Notes under the pieces: generated by a model
Told to the model about the DNA's origin: nothing
Seen by the model: the letters and a program-made list of their open reading frames with translations, nothing else
The model's database searches: none
Position numbers and translations under genes: made by a program
Assembly (NCBI GenBank): GCA_012295275.1
Contig: CM022670.1
Coordinates: 6,220,161 to 6,284,160 of the forward strand
Direction of reading: 5' to 3'
Source of the DNA: Chrysomallon squamiferum
Lineage: Eukaryota; Mollusca; Gastropoda; Neomphalida; Peltospiridae
Length of the DNA: 64,000 bases
In this document: piece after piece, positions 28,079-41,830 of the stretch
How the letters are laid out: the number at the start of each line of letters is the position of its first letter
Numbering within the stretch: the stretch's first letter is position 1

Positions 28079-31007
28079 GATAATGATGATCTTGATGATG
28101 ATAATAATAATAATAATAAAAATAAATAATAATAATACTAAACACCCTCCCAAAACACAGTTTTTCAAACATAATACAGAACATAACAAATTTATCACTT
28201 ACAATGACGATCATACATAATAGACTTAAACAATGAATAAACATAATTTTTAACAAACTCTACCGAGGTCTCATTCAGAAGTATTCTACACGGCTGAGAC
28301 ACGTGCAGATCGCGTGCGCCGAGAATGTAACAAGTAGATTGGTAAATCAGGTTCTAATTGTCGACTGAACTGTCAGCACGCACGCAGTCCGCGATCATCG
28401 GCATGTTGATTAATTAAGTTTTTCTTCAGGCCCCGCTCCGTGTGACAGACAGAAAGACAGACGGACCTCCTGCAGCTATCTGCTCTAGATGTGTAAGATT
28501 CAGTAACTATGTTCTACACTGCACGCGATCTGTATTCACAACTTGGGTCTTAGTTTTAACATAACTGGCTTTATTTTGTTAATACATACAATTGATACAC
28601 ATAAATATGTACGTACGTACATACATAAATAAATACGTGAAAAAATAAAATCATTAAATAATATACGTTTAGGCTTATATTTAAACTGCTATCTTTGTTA
28701 TCTATTTTTTTAATTTTTTTTTTTTTTTTTTGTTATCTATGTCATTTTTTTTTTTTTTTTTTAAACTACGGAACTATAAATTTTTATTATTATCAAACCT
28801 ATTACTTTACAGATTACGTTATTCTTTATTAAATGTCATAATCTACACTTTGGATTACGTCATTCTTTATTAAACGTCATATATATGATCTCATTCCGTA
28901 TTAATCATGTGTTATAATGTACAGTTTACTACAAAGTAATACGTTTATTAATGAAGAACATTTTGTTATTTATAGTGCGTTGGTTTTAATGGGATAATGT
29001 GTTTGTGAATGTGTGTGTGCGTGCGTGCGTGCGTGCATGTGTGTGTGTATGTGTGCAATTTAATATATTTATTGCGGCTTGATTTTAAAATGGCTGAAAA
29101 AGATCCTGTTCATATAGTTTGTTTCCTCTATAGAATTCTGTAGCAAAACAATCTTCATTTAAAAATTATATCGTATAAAAATAGAATCAGCAACATATAT
29201 CAATACACACGAATATTTCACCATCTACACGTGACCAGTGCACGAATGGTATACCTGTACATATTATAAAATTCAAAAATACAAAAAGAGACGCTTCGTT
29301 TAAATTATCATCAGCTCTTCCTGTTCGTTTCTAGCTTACTTAATTAATGTTGCAACGAAAACTGAATAAAAAAGAAATAATGGAAATAGAATGAAAGAAG
29401 AAAGGAAGCAACGATAACAGAAAAGAAAAATTAAAAAAAGAAGAAAAAAAATTTAGAAAAAAAAAGAAAAGACAAGAAAAAGAAGATTAAATATAATTAA
29501 AAAAGGAAAAATTAAGAACAAAAGAAGATATTGTTGAATAATAAGAATTAAAATTTAACCCAAGTCATTAATTCTAATGAAAGAATCGTATTATTAGTCT
29601 TTAACAACTTTAACAAAAACTTAATTTAATTTGCTTCTTATTATTAAATCCTTTTTTCAAAATTCAACTATATACTTAGTAATTTCCTTGATTATATGTA
29701 AAAAATGAGAATACTAAATTAATTTTAATTATAAATTGTAATAATTTCCTTTAATTAATCAAACAAAATTCCCTGAGTTGTTTTTATACTGACTATAAAT
29801 TGCATATTTTTTTTGTTGATGTTCGTATTAGAAAGAGACACAAGAATAAAATAAATAATAAATTGATATAATTACAATGCTCTAAGGTATATTTATATGT
29901 ATATGTTATAGTATTAAATTATAATTAATTTTCACTCTAATAATTTAAATACATTCAGTTAATACCATCGGCCTTAAGAACATGTAAATATAACAAACGA
30001 ATGAAAAGTATATAAATAAGAAAAATTTAAAAAAGAGTAAACAAAACACGAAAAAAGAATCCAAATTTGTTTTACCTAAATATTTGTTTCTTCTTTTAAT
30101 TTATGAAAACACGAAATACTACTACAACTACTACTACTACTACCACTACTACTATTACTAGTAATAATAATAATAATAATAATAAAAATAATGAAGATCA
30201 CGGAGTTGTTGCTGATAATAATAAATGAATAAATAAATAATTATTAATCGCTGAGAAAATTAAAACTATTTTCCATTGTTTATTTATTTAATTTTTTTCA
30301 TATTTAACTTAGACATATTATTTTGAAAGGTCTGAAATTGAGTGCTGTGAGGAAATTATTAATAATTTACAATTATATCAACGTATATGTAATATTACAT
30401 TCTTCTTCATCTCAGTGTAAAAATACAAACATTCAACAATGATATATTACTCAAATGAGAATAATAAAATATATATATATAAAAAATTAACATACGGAAT
30501 ATAAATAACAGTGAGGCCAGTTTCTGTTTTTCAGCTAGTTCCAGTTCTTCTCTGGTAGTATATAACCAGGTAGAGTTGATTTAAATCTGATTACTTTTAA
30601 ACAAGTATAATTCTTTTTTTTTTTTATATCAAACTGGTTACATAATAGTTACCTATATTGATTTCTTAATAAATATATATTATTTTGAATCAAACTAATT
30701 TTAAGAAAGTTATATACAAAGAGTTATATACAAACATATATTCTCAGTTTATTATAGTTTCAAGATATTAACAAAAATATTTAGAGAAATGCAACACTTG
30801 GAAGCAAAACTAATTAAAATACATGAAGTTACGTACAGATAAACTGTTGAAAGATTTTCAGATTTGTTTACTTTGTACTGGTGCGTATTTCAATAGCATC
30901 GCGTTACTTCATTTCGGTAAAATCTTGTACGTTCATTGCCGGTTTTATGTGAAACAGATCTGGGCTTAAACCGAAACTTTTGTTTGAATAATTCGATGGT
31001 TTCATAC
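26761..31007. other. Gene-free segment with simple repeats
   Basis: GATA and TATAGAGA runs are at about 27797-27962, AAT at 28033-28078, GTAC/CATA near 28610-28632, poly-T at 28718-28762, GCGT near 29018-29036 and TAC/AAT at 30117-30190. No coding exon is supported. Confidence 0.65.
28265..28500. promoter_or_regulatory. Unique island, possible enhancer
   Basis: This is a non-repetitive, CpG-containing block with CACGTG near 28300 and a GATTAATTAAG homeodomain-type site near 28407. No reading frame of note is present. It is suggested as regulatory only because of its composition and motifs. Confidence 0.25.
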
Positions 31008-31506
31008 TACACATACAAAATATATATTTAACAAATAAAATCCATAAATTTGAATCATTTTGTAATTACGTGTAACATAGAATTTTGGAAATCTGAATGA
31101 TTCTGTATTTACGTGTAACTCATAAACTCTGGGAAATTTGAACGATTCTAGACTTAGACGTAAAACAACAATCTAGGAAATTTGAATGATTCTATAGTTT
31201 CGTATAACACAAAATATACGAAATTTGAATGATTGCGTAGTTACGTATAACACAAAATATAGGAAATATGAATGAATGCGTAGTTACGTAAAATTAAAAA
31301 TTCAGGAAATTTGAATCATTGCGTAGTTACGTATAACACATAAAGTGTACGAAATTTGAATGACTGCGTATTTACGTATAACAAAAAAAGAAATACAGGA
31401 AATTTGAATGAGTGCGTAGTTACGTATAACACAAAATTAATGAAATTTGATAGTTACGTATAACACAAAAAGTATAGGAAATGTGGATTGTTGTTTAGTT
31501 ACGACA
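31008..31506. repeat. Minisatellite, ~43-bp unit, 10-11 copies
   Basis: Tandem units of about 42-48 bp share GAAATTTGAATGATT followed by GCGTAGTTACGTATAACAC. The later copies are most alike, and the first few are diverged with TTACGTGTAAC. One copy near 31440 has an internal deletion. No reading frame crosses it. Confidence 0.9.
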
Positions 31507-31529
31507 GAAAAATGCAGAAATTAAAAGTG

Positions 31530-31850
31530 ACAGGTGATGAACGATAGACTTGCTAACGCTACTTTCAGGAAACGATTAATAATACATAGACGCGAAGCAT
31601 TGTCGTCTGCGCTTCACTTCATCATAACAATCCAGGCTCGTTTCGATTCATTGGAGAAAGCGTACCTTTGTCGTTGTATCGGTATGTCATACGATACAGC
31701 TGGCGCTCCGCAACAAAAGAGCCTATTTGTGGCCGTCGTCGTTTTGTAATCTGATGTCTGTGCGCATCTCAAAACGACAACGGCACGACGGCTTCGACGA
31801 TGGCGGTGACACACTTTCGACGTAGCCACTTTAGAAATCGTTGGAAAAAC
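31530..31850. other. Unique island with overlapping small ORFs
   Basis: A CpG-richer block follows the minisatellite. An ATG at 31537 on plus opens about 70 codons to 31749, and a minus-strand frame of similar length overlaps it. Neither resembles a known family, and neither has clear splice sites or codon bias. It could be a regulatory element containing SOX-like AACAAT and E-box CAGCTG motifs. Confidence 0.25.
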
Positions 31851-32173
31851 AACCTGATAACGAGTCTCTGATAATAAATCAGTCTGTTTTCACGTTTACG
31901 TAATAATAATCATAATTACAAAAATTATATATATTGCATGAGTTTGCAATTGATTATCAGTAATTCTAGTATGAAAATGGAAATTTTATTATTTTTTATT
32001 CATTATTTTTTCAGTAAAATTCTTTTAATCCAGATTTTGATGATGATATTGCTGCTGATGATAATCAAAATAAAAAAAAAAAATAAAAAAAACAGAAAAA
32101 ATAAAATTATAAAAATAAGAAAAATATAAAAGTGCAACACCAAAATACAGTTATTTAGACTATTTTTTTTTTT

Positions 32174-32233
<60 letters not shown>

Positions 32234-32509
32234 GTTATATTGTTATTATTACTGTTGTTGTGATTTAACTGTTGTTGCTTTTCTTTTTTCTGTTCTTTTT
32301 TTTCTTCCAGAAAACTATTATGATAAAACACACTTGAGTCTAGGTATAAAGGAAAACTGCTATTTTTCTATCAACGGTTAAAGAGTGGTAAATGGAATAA
32401 TAAATTAAAGAATTGTACTCGATCAATAAAAACACACGTAGCAGAAAAATGTCAAACAAATCTTTCACCCAAATAATAATAGATAATAATAATAATACCC
32501 AAAACCCAA

Positions 32510-32567
<58 letters not shown>

Positions 32568-33902
32568 TAAATATAAATAAATAAATTTAAAAAAAAAAAA
32601 AAAAAATTAAAATTTAAAAATCTAAATTAAAATTCAAACTGAAGTGAAATAAATATAAATATAATTAATAATAAACAAATAATAAAGAAGAAAAAAGATA
32701 GAAAGAAAAAAATAAACAAAAAAAAGAGTTAAAATTAAGAGAAAGATAAAATAAACTTGATTATACACGTGCTAACAAGGTGGATTTTTCACAGACACTA
32801 ACGACACCTAGCGCTCATTTTCTTGGCATGCACGAACGACCTCACGACATTTTTAAACCACGAAAACCAATAACGGACAGCTAATTAATTATCTGCGTTT
32901 TCTCTTTCTGACTTCAGAAACTCATTCAGACAATTATCCTTATTCAGCCGTCTGCTCGAAAACTGAGCCGCTTCGTTGAGTTTTCTTACGTTTTTTCAAA
33001 GCACTCGCTTGACAGCCACGAAAAATGACTCCGACGATCAGCAGCACGTGGCACGCGACGGGCACGCGCCTGGCAGACGGCCGTTGCTTAGGACACATTA
33101 TCTTTGATATACATAAACAAGGGGCTTGACAATGATTCGGCTAAACTGTGCAAAGTATAATTTAAATGGAAAAGAAGTAACAAACACGAGAAAGAAAAGA
33201 AATAATGTTGCGGAGAATAACAGGTGGTTACAATAAACATTATTATGGTCGTTCGTCTGCTGGGCGCATGCCACCAGTTAACACGGCTTGGATTTCACGC
33301 TCGCAGTAGAAGACAGTTTTATAGTCAGATAAGAAAAATCGTTGTAAAAAGGAATGTGGAGGTAATTTGATGATGAAATTTAAAGCAATAAAACCGCAGA
33401 TGAAATAATTATGATATTAGTAAAATGAAAGAAGTAAAATCGTTTGAAATGGTTTCCATTAAATGACCAACAACAGAATAAATAACAAAAACAGAAACAC
33501 ACACATTTTTCTTTTTTTAAAACCAAAAATAAATGAATATGTTACGTTCATATAATATTGAAAATAATTGAAAATATATAAATATAAATGTATATAAATA
33601 AATAAATAATAAAACACTTAAGAGAAAGGATTAATAGAAAAAAGTATTCATAATAAACCTCATTAAACATATTTTTATCTGAATTAATAAATGTCGTTTA
33701 ATGAATGTTAAATATATTATGTTTATATTTGCTTTTGTTTTATTAACAAAAAAAAAAACAAAAAAAATCATTTTTATAATTTAAAATTGATATAATATTT
33801 TTACATGATTTATTTTTAAAAGGTAATATTCAGTTATAATAAAATAATCAAACTGTAAAATATAGATCTACACCTCATTGTATTTTTATAATATAATGTG
33901 TG

Positions 33903-33939
<37 letters not shown>

Positions 33940-34440
33940 GGAAACTAAAGAGAAAACATTAAGAAAATTAAATATCATAAATGATATCATATCTTAAAAC
34001 ATTAACACTACCTTTTGCACAAAATAATTATGAAGTCAATTTTACGAGAATATTATTTACAAAATATTTCAGTGTCAACCGATTTTCACCTTGTTTCATT
34101 TTAATTTATTATTATTTCTGATAAACAATTTCTATTTTAAAGTTTATCAGACATTTTATTTTTAAAAATTAATTTTTTGAATCCGTTTTACATTTTTAAA
34201 AGTATATATTACTATCCGATTGACTGACTGACTGATATTTTTAAAAATAGTATTATTATTATTATTTATTTATTTCTATTAGCAAAATAATTTAAATTTT
34301 GTAAACTTCTAAATAAATGAAATGTCTACACTCAGTGTTTTAAAATTCTTGTAAACCTCATCTTTGAAATCCCTGCGCACTTCACTTTTATTAACAGTTA
34401 ATTAATTTGTGATCGTTAACAAGTTGAAGTGAAATACGTC
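31851..34440. other. Gene-free AT-rich segment
   Basis: AAT runs lie at 32176-32233 and 32512-32565, poly-A at 32587-32606 and GT at 33905-33937. Apart from the unique block at 32770-33320, nothing above background is visible. Confidence 0.65.
32770..33320. promoter_or_regulatory. Unique CpG-rich island, possible enhancer
   Basis: About 550 bp of non-repetitive sequence has CACGTGGCACGCG near 33043, a GCTAATTAATTATC homeodomain-type cluster near 32879 and a TTATCTTTGATATACATAAAC stretch near 33098. No exon is recognisable. It is one of the largest unique blocks in the desert upstream of POU4. Confidence 0.3.
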
Positions 34441-34474
34441 TGTGTTTCTAAACTGCTATTGTTCACGTACTGTT

Positions 34475-34702
34475 ATGACCGGCTCGCCAGACCGAGTCGT
34501 CACTACGACAGATGTACTAACAGTAAAACAGAGCGGGCGTGAGACGTCCCCCCTGGCGATCGCCAATTTTGTCACCCGCGCACCTTACATCGGATCTTTT
34601 GAACTTGCACAAAATATGTTCAGTTCACACGCACAATGGCAGTTTTACTCAATTATATTGATTATCATTTTCCTTTCATTTCTTTTCTTGTTCAAAAAAT
34701 AA
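34475..34702 (+). CDS. Possible small ORF with C-terminal hydrophobic segment
   Basis: An ATG at 34475 opens 75 codons to a stop ending at 34702. The first ~50 codons lie in a GC-richer block and are mixed in composition (starts MTGSPDRVV). The last ~20 residues are strongly hydrophobic (IILIIIFLSFLFLF) followed by two lysines, which would suit a tail-anchored membrane protein. However, that hydrophobic part lies in T-rich sequence and may be compositional. I do not recognise it, and chance is likely. Confidence 0.15.
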   Translation: MTGSPDRVVTTTDVLTVKQSGRETSPLAIANFVTRAPYIGSFELAQNMFSSHAQWQFYSIILIIIFLSFLFLFKK

Positions 34703-35504
34703 ATGAAGAGCTATGATTTCTTAATTTGTTTGCTGCTACATCGGAATTGTCTAACGTTCAAATTACAAACAATTATTTGTGGATACCTGGATTTACGATT
34801 TTTGTTAAACTGATAACGGTACTTCTAATACAATATGTTTTAAATGACAGACAAATTGCTACTGAAAGGATAATTCTGCAGTTGAAAGAATTAATGAAAT
34901 CATATTAAGATAATGATGGCAATTAGGAGTATTTTTCTGTTTTGTTATAGCGTTATTAGAGATAAACTCACTGCCGCTTTTCAGTTAACAGTCTTTTATT
35001 TTGTTTTTTTATTGGCTTTCTTTAATATTCAAATGCTGGGAATCATTAATTTAAATATACATAAAATTATATGTGTTTGTTTTAAAACTTTAAATAATTA
35101 AAAAACAAAATTTAAGAAAAGAAATAAATAAAAAAGAGAAAAGAAATACAGATATGCTGTTATGTACATATATATAAATAATGAAATATGTGTATGAAAC
35201 ATTTGTAATATCTACATAATTTAATTTTTCGTTAAAATTATCTCACGTTTTAGTATATTTTTATGTTAAAATATTATATGTCTATATGATTTTTTTAAAT
35301 TGAAATTAGCTTTTTGTTATTTTTAACTGCCAATATTATTTATTAAGAATATGGGTCTATCTAGATAAAAAAACATTCACGTGAAGAATGTAATGTGGGT
35401 GTGTCTCTAAGATATAAATTTATTTTACTGCTGCTAATCCAAGATTGCTGATGCAGGTTAGTTTCATTATTAAGTATTGAAGAAAAAAATAATTGATATG
35501 AGTC

Positions 35505-35569
35505 ACATTATTTAACAATCATTGCTCTTAATAATTACCTTTTTAAGAGCAATGATTGTTAAATAATGT
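35505..35569. repeat. Perfect 27-bp-stem hairpin
   Basis: Bases 35505-35531 are the exact reverse complement of 35543-35569, separated by an 11-base loop. The arm begins ACATTATTTAACAATC. The perfect stem is longer than expected by chance in a non-simple sequence. It could be a miniature foldback element or form an RNA hairpin. A typical animal microRNA precursor would have imperfect pairing, so that reading is less likely. Confidence 0.9.
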
Positions 35570-36786
35570 CAAATGAAAACAAATTAAATGCAAAATAATA
35601 ATAACTTCTTTCTGTCTGTAATGCTAGAAAACTATATAAATTATAAAATCACAAATCATTAAGTCTTTTAAACACACACAGAAAAAACAACACACCTTAT
35701 TTTCAACCATTACAGTCTTTCAGTGCAAAATAATAATAATAAAAAAAAAAACAAGTAAAAAAAAAAATATATATAAAAGAAAAGAAAAAAGAATAAAAGG
35801 TAAGAATTAAAACAAAATAAAAATAAAAACTGTCTAATTTAAAAAAATAAAAATAAAAATAAAAAATAAAAAAGTTAAGAAAAAAAAAAGAAAAGAAAAG
35901 AAAGTAAAAGAATAACGCTGTATATTCAACCCCGCTGCCGTGTTGTGTTGAAACTAAATCCGAGTGTATCATGTGTCTGCTACTTACAACTTTCAATTAT
36001 TAATAACTCGACAATCACACGACAGTTAACATTCCTAGAATTTCTTTGTTCAAGTTTACCAAGTACACACTGTTTAATTCTTCACCGAACTTCATACTCA
36101 ATATTCTTTATACTCACTCCATTTTAATAATAATAATACAAAAATAATAATAAATAAATAAATAAATTTTACAAAAATAATAAAGAAAGAAAATAAAAAC
36201 AAAAGCAAAATAAAAAAAAAAAATAATAATAATTAATAAAATAAAAATAAACACAAAATTTTTATTATTTTCTTTTTCGCAAAACAATAAAAGAGCTATA
36301 AAAACCTTTCTCAAAAACAAAACTAACAACATCAAAATAAAGAGAATAAGAAAAATTATAAGAAAAAACCCTCAAAATAAACAACAATTAAAAAAAAAAA
36401 ACCAAAAATCACCAACAACAAACAAGGAAACAAACAAAACATTTAAAAAGAAAGTCCTTATGTTTATAGTTACTGTATATTTTATAAGTTAAGCATGTGC
36501 ATGTTTATTTATTAATCTGAACAGTAGATGACATTTATCTATGGTTATGACACCTTTTAAAATTTAATCTGACAACACGTTTTATGAGTTATGTTTTGTA
36601 ACGCTTTCTTTGATTGGCTAAGCCACTATCGCGACATTTCAGCAAATCGCAATTTGATATTCAGTGTTATTTTTATACATCCACTCATTAGGGATGGGTA
36701 GATCCAAATAATACTAATACTAATACTAATACTACTAATAATAAAATAGTTGTAGTAATAACAACAACAACAACAACAGCAGCAGC

Positions 36787-36841
<55 letters not shown>

Positions 36842-37460
36842 GTAATAGTAATAATAATAAGAAGAACAACACAACAAAAATAGTAATAGTGCGGTAGTAA
36901 TTGTTGTAGTAGTAATGGTAGTAATAATATAGTTGTCGTTGTAGTAGTTGTAATGGTAGTAAAACTGGTAGCCGTAGTAGTAGTAGCGATTGCGGAACCG
37001 GGTGTGGCGGTGGTCGTAGAATAATAATAATAATGACAAAAGTATAGTAACTGTAGAAATAAAAATGGCCGTAACTAGACTCTTGAAATGAGACAAAAAC
37101 ACTTAATCGCCGATAAACCAGTTTGATGTCTGATGTCTTTGAAATCAGTTATGTCTTTCATCGCAGTGATGTCGGTAGACTTCAAACGGTAACCGTAGAC
37201 ATAAACGAATTCATTCAGTGAATATCGTTTCTACTGAAATAGAGATTTATATTTTAACTTATTAAAAAAAAAAAAAAAAAAAAGAAGAAGAAAAATCGTC
37301 AATTTCGGTATGAGGCATTTGGCCATGAATAGTGGTAGTAACACTAATCATAACTGAGGTCATAATAACAGTGATTGTTGTTGTAATAATGGTTGTAATA
37401 GAAGTTGGTTGTAGTGGCAGTGGTAGCAGCAGCAACATAATTGGTAGTAGCTGTAATAAT

Positions 37461-37535
<75 letters not shown>

Positions 37536-37739
37536 ATAATAATAATCATCATCATAATCATAATCATAGTGGTATGTTATTGGTAGAAAAACGTAAATAA
37601 ATAAGTTCACAAAATAAGAAACATTTCCGTATTTCGTTATCATTCTGAACCGTTATGACGTTACAAATCTAGGATAAAAATCATTGAAGTGTTAAAAGTT
37701 TAAAAAATAATCACAATTATTATCTAGTAACTATTTGTA

Positions 37740-37900
37740 AATCTACATTACTTGCAGGGTATTGTTTTGTCGAAAATCTCAAAGGATAGTTCTCAGTGCC
37801 ACTGATGTGTACAACAATACGTTGCATGGCAGCATGACGTCATAACAATTAAGACAGTGACACCATTAGTCAGGATATGCAGTCTTGTTACGACATTCAT
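37740..37900. promoter_or_regulatory. Unique block with a full CRE site
   Basis: A short non-repetitive block contains TGACGTCA at 37835-37842 followed by ATAACAAT, a SOX-like site. No exon is visible. Regulatory function is only inferred from the motifs. Confidence 0.25.
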
Positions 37901-38464
37901 TTTCGTAAGTTTTTAACTATCGAAATATATTTTTGAAAATAATTTCAGTGACTAAAAATAAATTATAATTTGTTTTAAATTCTCAGATATTTTTAACCGT
38001 TCCATGCAGTTTATTAAAATAAAACAAAACAAATACAAATAAAAGAGCATTGACACGCTGATATGAAACACATACGTATACAAAAAAAAATGTACATACA
38101 CACCAATACATTGATACATATATACATAATCTCATACTATTAGAAAACACACACACACACACACATACATAACCGCTAGAAAAATAACAAAACATAAAAT
38201 ACAACAGCAATAAAACTATTTTAATAATAATAAATACTACTGTTACTACTACTACTACTGCTACTACTACTATTAATAAATAATATTGATAATAATGACA
38301 CAAAAATATAAAAATGAAAAAAATAATAGTTTTAAAAAGGAAAACATATAAAATTAGTATGTTAAATTTAAATCAAATCTTTTCGCTTTAAAGAATTTTA
38401 TGTTTTTCGAGAATGTTTTCATTGTAAACACTCCTAGTAATTTCAGTCACTTGTTATTACTATA

Positions 38465-38465
38465 T

Positions 38466-38541
<76 letters not shown>

Positions 38542-38553
38542 GCTACTACTACT
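38465..38553. repeat. (TAC)n microsatellite
   Basis: About 89 bp of nearly uninterrupted TAC/ACT units. A comparable pure stretch lies at 40018-40065. On the plus strand it reads as poly-Tyr and on the minus strand as poly-Ser, neither biologically meaningful. Confidence 0.95.
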
Positions 38554-38824
38554 ATTTGTATTATTATTATTATTACTATTTTTATTATTATTGTTACTAC
38601 TACTAGTATTATTGTTGTTGTTGTTGATGATGATGATGTTATAATTATTTATAGTTTTGTTACTGGAATCGTTGTTATAATTATTATTGTTGTTATTATT
38701 ATAATTATGTAAATTATTTTTCATATTGAAATAGTATGTAAAACGAGATGGAGATAGAAATATTACGTCGAAGCTAGTATTATTATAATTTATAATGATG
38801 TTGCTTTTTTTAAACTGATACATA

Positions 38825-38883
<59 letters not shown>

Positions 38884-38942
38884 TGATGATGAAGAAAAAT
38901 TAACAAGGAAGGAGAAAAAAAACAAATGTATAAGGAAAGAAA

Positions 38943-38977
<35 letters not shown>

Positions 38978-39313
38978 CCGACAACATGAAACACTAAAAC
39001 ATTTGATTATTCAAAATAATTTTCATTAGGTTCAGTCGACACTTTCTCATTGTGTTGGAAGAATGGTAATTTGAATTTCATTAACATTATTCATGTAAAC
39101 TATTTATGTGTGAAAATATTTCAACCTTGATTTAAATTATTTACAAAGTCAAAACGAAACGTTTGCTAATCAGGTAGGTAATTACCTGTGAAATATGAAG
39201 TAAAAACTTAATTAAGCATTCAATGTTATTTAATACTGTACTAATTAACATTCGATATAGATGAAGTCAAATAAATAACACGTTTATAAAGTGAATTTAT
39301 TTTTAAAAAAGCG

Positions 39314-39359
<46 letters not shown>

Positions 39360-39475
39360 AAAAATAAAAAAAAAAAAAAAAAAAAAAAAACATACAGTAA
39401 AATCTAAGAATATAAAATAACTTCCTTGTTACTGCATGAAGTTTGCAAAAAAAAAAAAAAAATAAGAGGGTAGTA

Positions 39476-39509
<34 letters not shown>

Positions 39510-40018
39510 TAATAATAAATAATACTAACAAAAAGAAACCGATATGTATATATATAAATAAACAATAAAAAAAGCCGCCAAAAAATATTTCATCTAAAAT
39601 AACAAAAAAGAATAACAAAAAGAAACTTACACTGAAAACAAAAACCGACGACGATGACAACAACAACAGCTGTTACTGCAGTTATTTCTAGTACACCACA
39701 CACAACAACGGCTACTACTACTGTTGCTATTAAAACAACAAAAGCCATCACTACAGTCACATCAACTGCAACTATTACGAAAAAAAAAACATTTACTACC
39801 ACTATAATTAAAATAAATATTACTACTAGTACAACAACAGTAACTACTACTACTTCTACAATTTATAACAACTACAACTGCTTCTAATATAACAATAACA
39901 ACACGAAAATAAACTACCCCTACTACTACTACTACTACTACTACCACTTCCACTACTGTTATACTGCTACTACTACCACTACTGCTAGTACTATTAGCAC
40001 TGGCACTACTTCTCTTAT

Positions 40019-40065
<47 letters not shown>

Positions 40066-40516
40066 GGCTCCTATAATGGTAGCAACAACTACAATTATTC
40101 CAGATACAACAGCTAATACTACTGATGACAAAATAAACGAAATAATGAACCATTTATATTTTTTTTTAAATGGAAGAAAAAATAGAAAAAACAATTCACA
40201 TTGATAAAAATGATTTGTGAAATAATCAGTTTACTGTTCAGAGATCGAATCGCTGATTAGTTTTTAATAAACTGACAAACACATTTTAAATCATAGGACA
40301 ACCGCAAACATCAATAAGACAATATTGTTACGCGTTTACCGTTATCAACAATGTATACTTTTAAATTATGTAACAGCGTATAAAATCACAAGAATGATTT
40401 AGAAAGATAACAGAAAAAAGAGCAAGCGAAATATAAATAATTATGTGTCTATTATATATATATATATATATATATATCAATAAAAAGGAAGAGAGAAAAA
40501 AGATATTAGAAAATAT

Positions 40517-40576
<60 letters not shown>

Positions 40577-40984
40577 CTATAAAATAGCTAATATGTTAAT
40601 GTTTAAATTTAAATTAATTTGACTAGTATTTTTTAGCTTTATTCAAAAACAGTAAAACATTTCTTTCAGGCTTTAGCATTAGTAAGAACATCTGAGTTAT
40701 CATTCACTTGTTACTTTATTGTTTCGGTGATCATCATTCTACGATCACATAAAAGTTTAGTGTTTTGTACGAACAAGCTGCCCACACAAAGACAATAATT
40801 GGCTTCAGGTGAGGTATTTCTTTCTTTTTTTTTTTTTTTTTAGTAACGTTTTACAGGTACGGCAGACATATTGACCATCTGTCAATAAAGGAAAAAAAAA
40901 AAAAAAAAAAAAATTAAAATATCATATAAAGATCAAATATCGAGTCTTTATCGTGAATCGTTTCTTCTTCTCCTATGCCTCGAT

Positions 40985-41190
40985 ATCACTTCCCCCCCTG
41001 GGATGTTTTTTACCTGTCCCGCGGCAGTTTACCTGTCTACCTGGGCCAGTTGCTTGGGGATCGATCAAGAATGAGTGAATTATTTATGACTGTGGAGATA
41101 ACTGGGGAAATCAGCCCACAAAGCGATCAATAGCGCACTGACATCATTCACTGGGCGTTACTTCTGCCTGCTCCACTAACTTCAGCTTTT
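40985..41190. other. Unique block with three clustered donor-like sites
   Basis: On the minus strand three CAG|GTA sites lie within 30 bp: last exon bases 41041 (GTAGAC), 41033 (GTAAAC) and 41014 (GTAAAA). The preceding ~150 bp is unique, but no ATG-initiated open frame reaches any of them. It could be a non-coding exon with alternative donors, or a regulatory block. Confidence 0.25.
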
Positions 41191-41751
41191 CAAAAGATGC
41201 AGTCACTTGTATGTAGGTTAGAAAACACTCTGTGGTTAAGATTCTATTTTCAGCTCTGATAGATACGTGGATCAAATACCAGGCATAACCGATAATGTCT
41301 AAAACAACTACAGTCTGTTTTCTAATTATCTAACATACTAACGTAAACAATACTAACAGAGCACACTTGAACAATAAGCTCAAATTAAGTATTAACTGGT
41401 TTATCGAAATTTACTTTTCACATAACACTCCCTGTTTCCAAAGTTACATTTATTAACTGGTTACAGTCAATTTTTTTGTTTCGTGTTTCACAGAAGATAA
41501 TTAAATCTAAAGTTACCTGTGTCAGTTACGCAGAATTAATCTTACATGTTCTAATTGGGTTATATTTTATGTGAAAACTTCGTGTAAGATTTATTTTTGG
41601 CATGCAATTTTATGACGGAGGAAAGAATTTGTTTTGTGTACATGTCAAACAAATCTTATACGCTCAGTAAGCAAAAATTTACCTTGTTTTAAAGTCAGTT
41701 AAAGAATAACCAAAAAATATGCGAGAGAAACAAAGGTAAAGCGAATAAGAA

Positions 41752-41756
<5 letters not shown>

Positions 41757-41830
<74 letters not shown>

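Larger units (their letters stand above)
35570..40984. other. Gene-free simple-repeat segment
   Basis: Poly-A-rich low complexity is at 35740-35920 and 36120-36410. Also seen are CAA/CAG at 36756-36841, CT at 37463-37534, TAC at 38465-38553, AAT at 38826-38881 and a ~75-bp poly-A at 39314-39390. A degenerate TAC/ACA tract runs at 39650-40075, with a TA run near 40455-40478 and GA at 40520-40574. All long frames here are homopolymer-like repeat shadows. Confidence 0.75.

Noticed and set aside
36626-37102. A 158-codon minus-strand frame with long Tyr and Cys runs
   Set aside because: The poly-Cys and poly-Tyr come directly from CAA/AAT-type triplet repeats read in one frame; neighbouring frames are equally open.
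38443-38994. A 183-codon minus-strand frame with Asn, Ser, Leu and Phe runs
   Set aside because: It is composed almost wholly of TAC, TTA and poly-A simple repeats.
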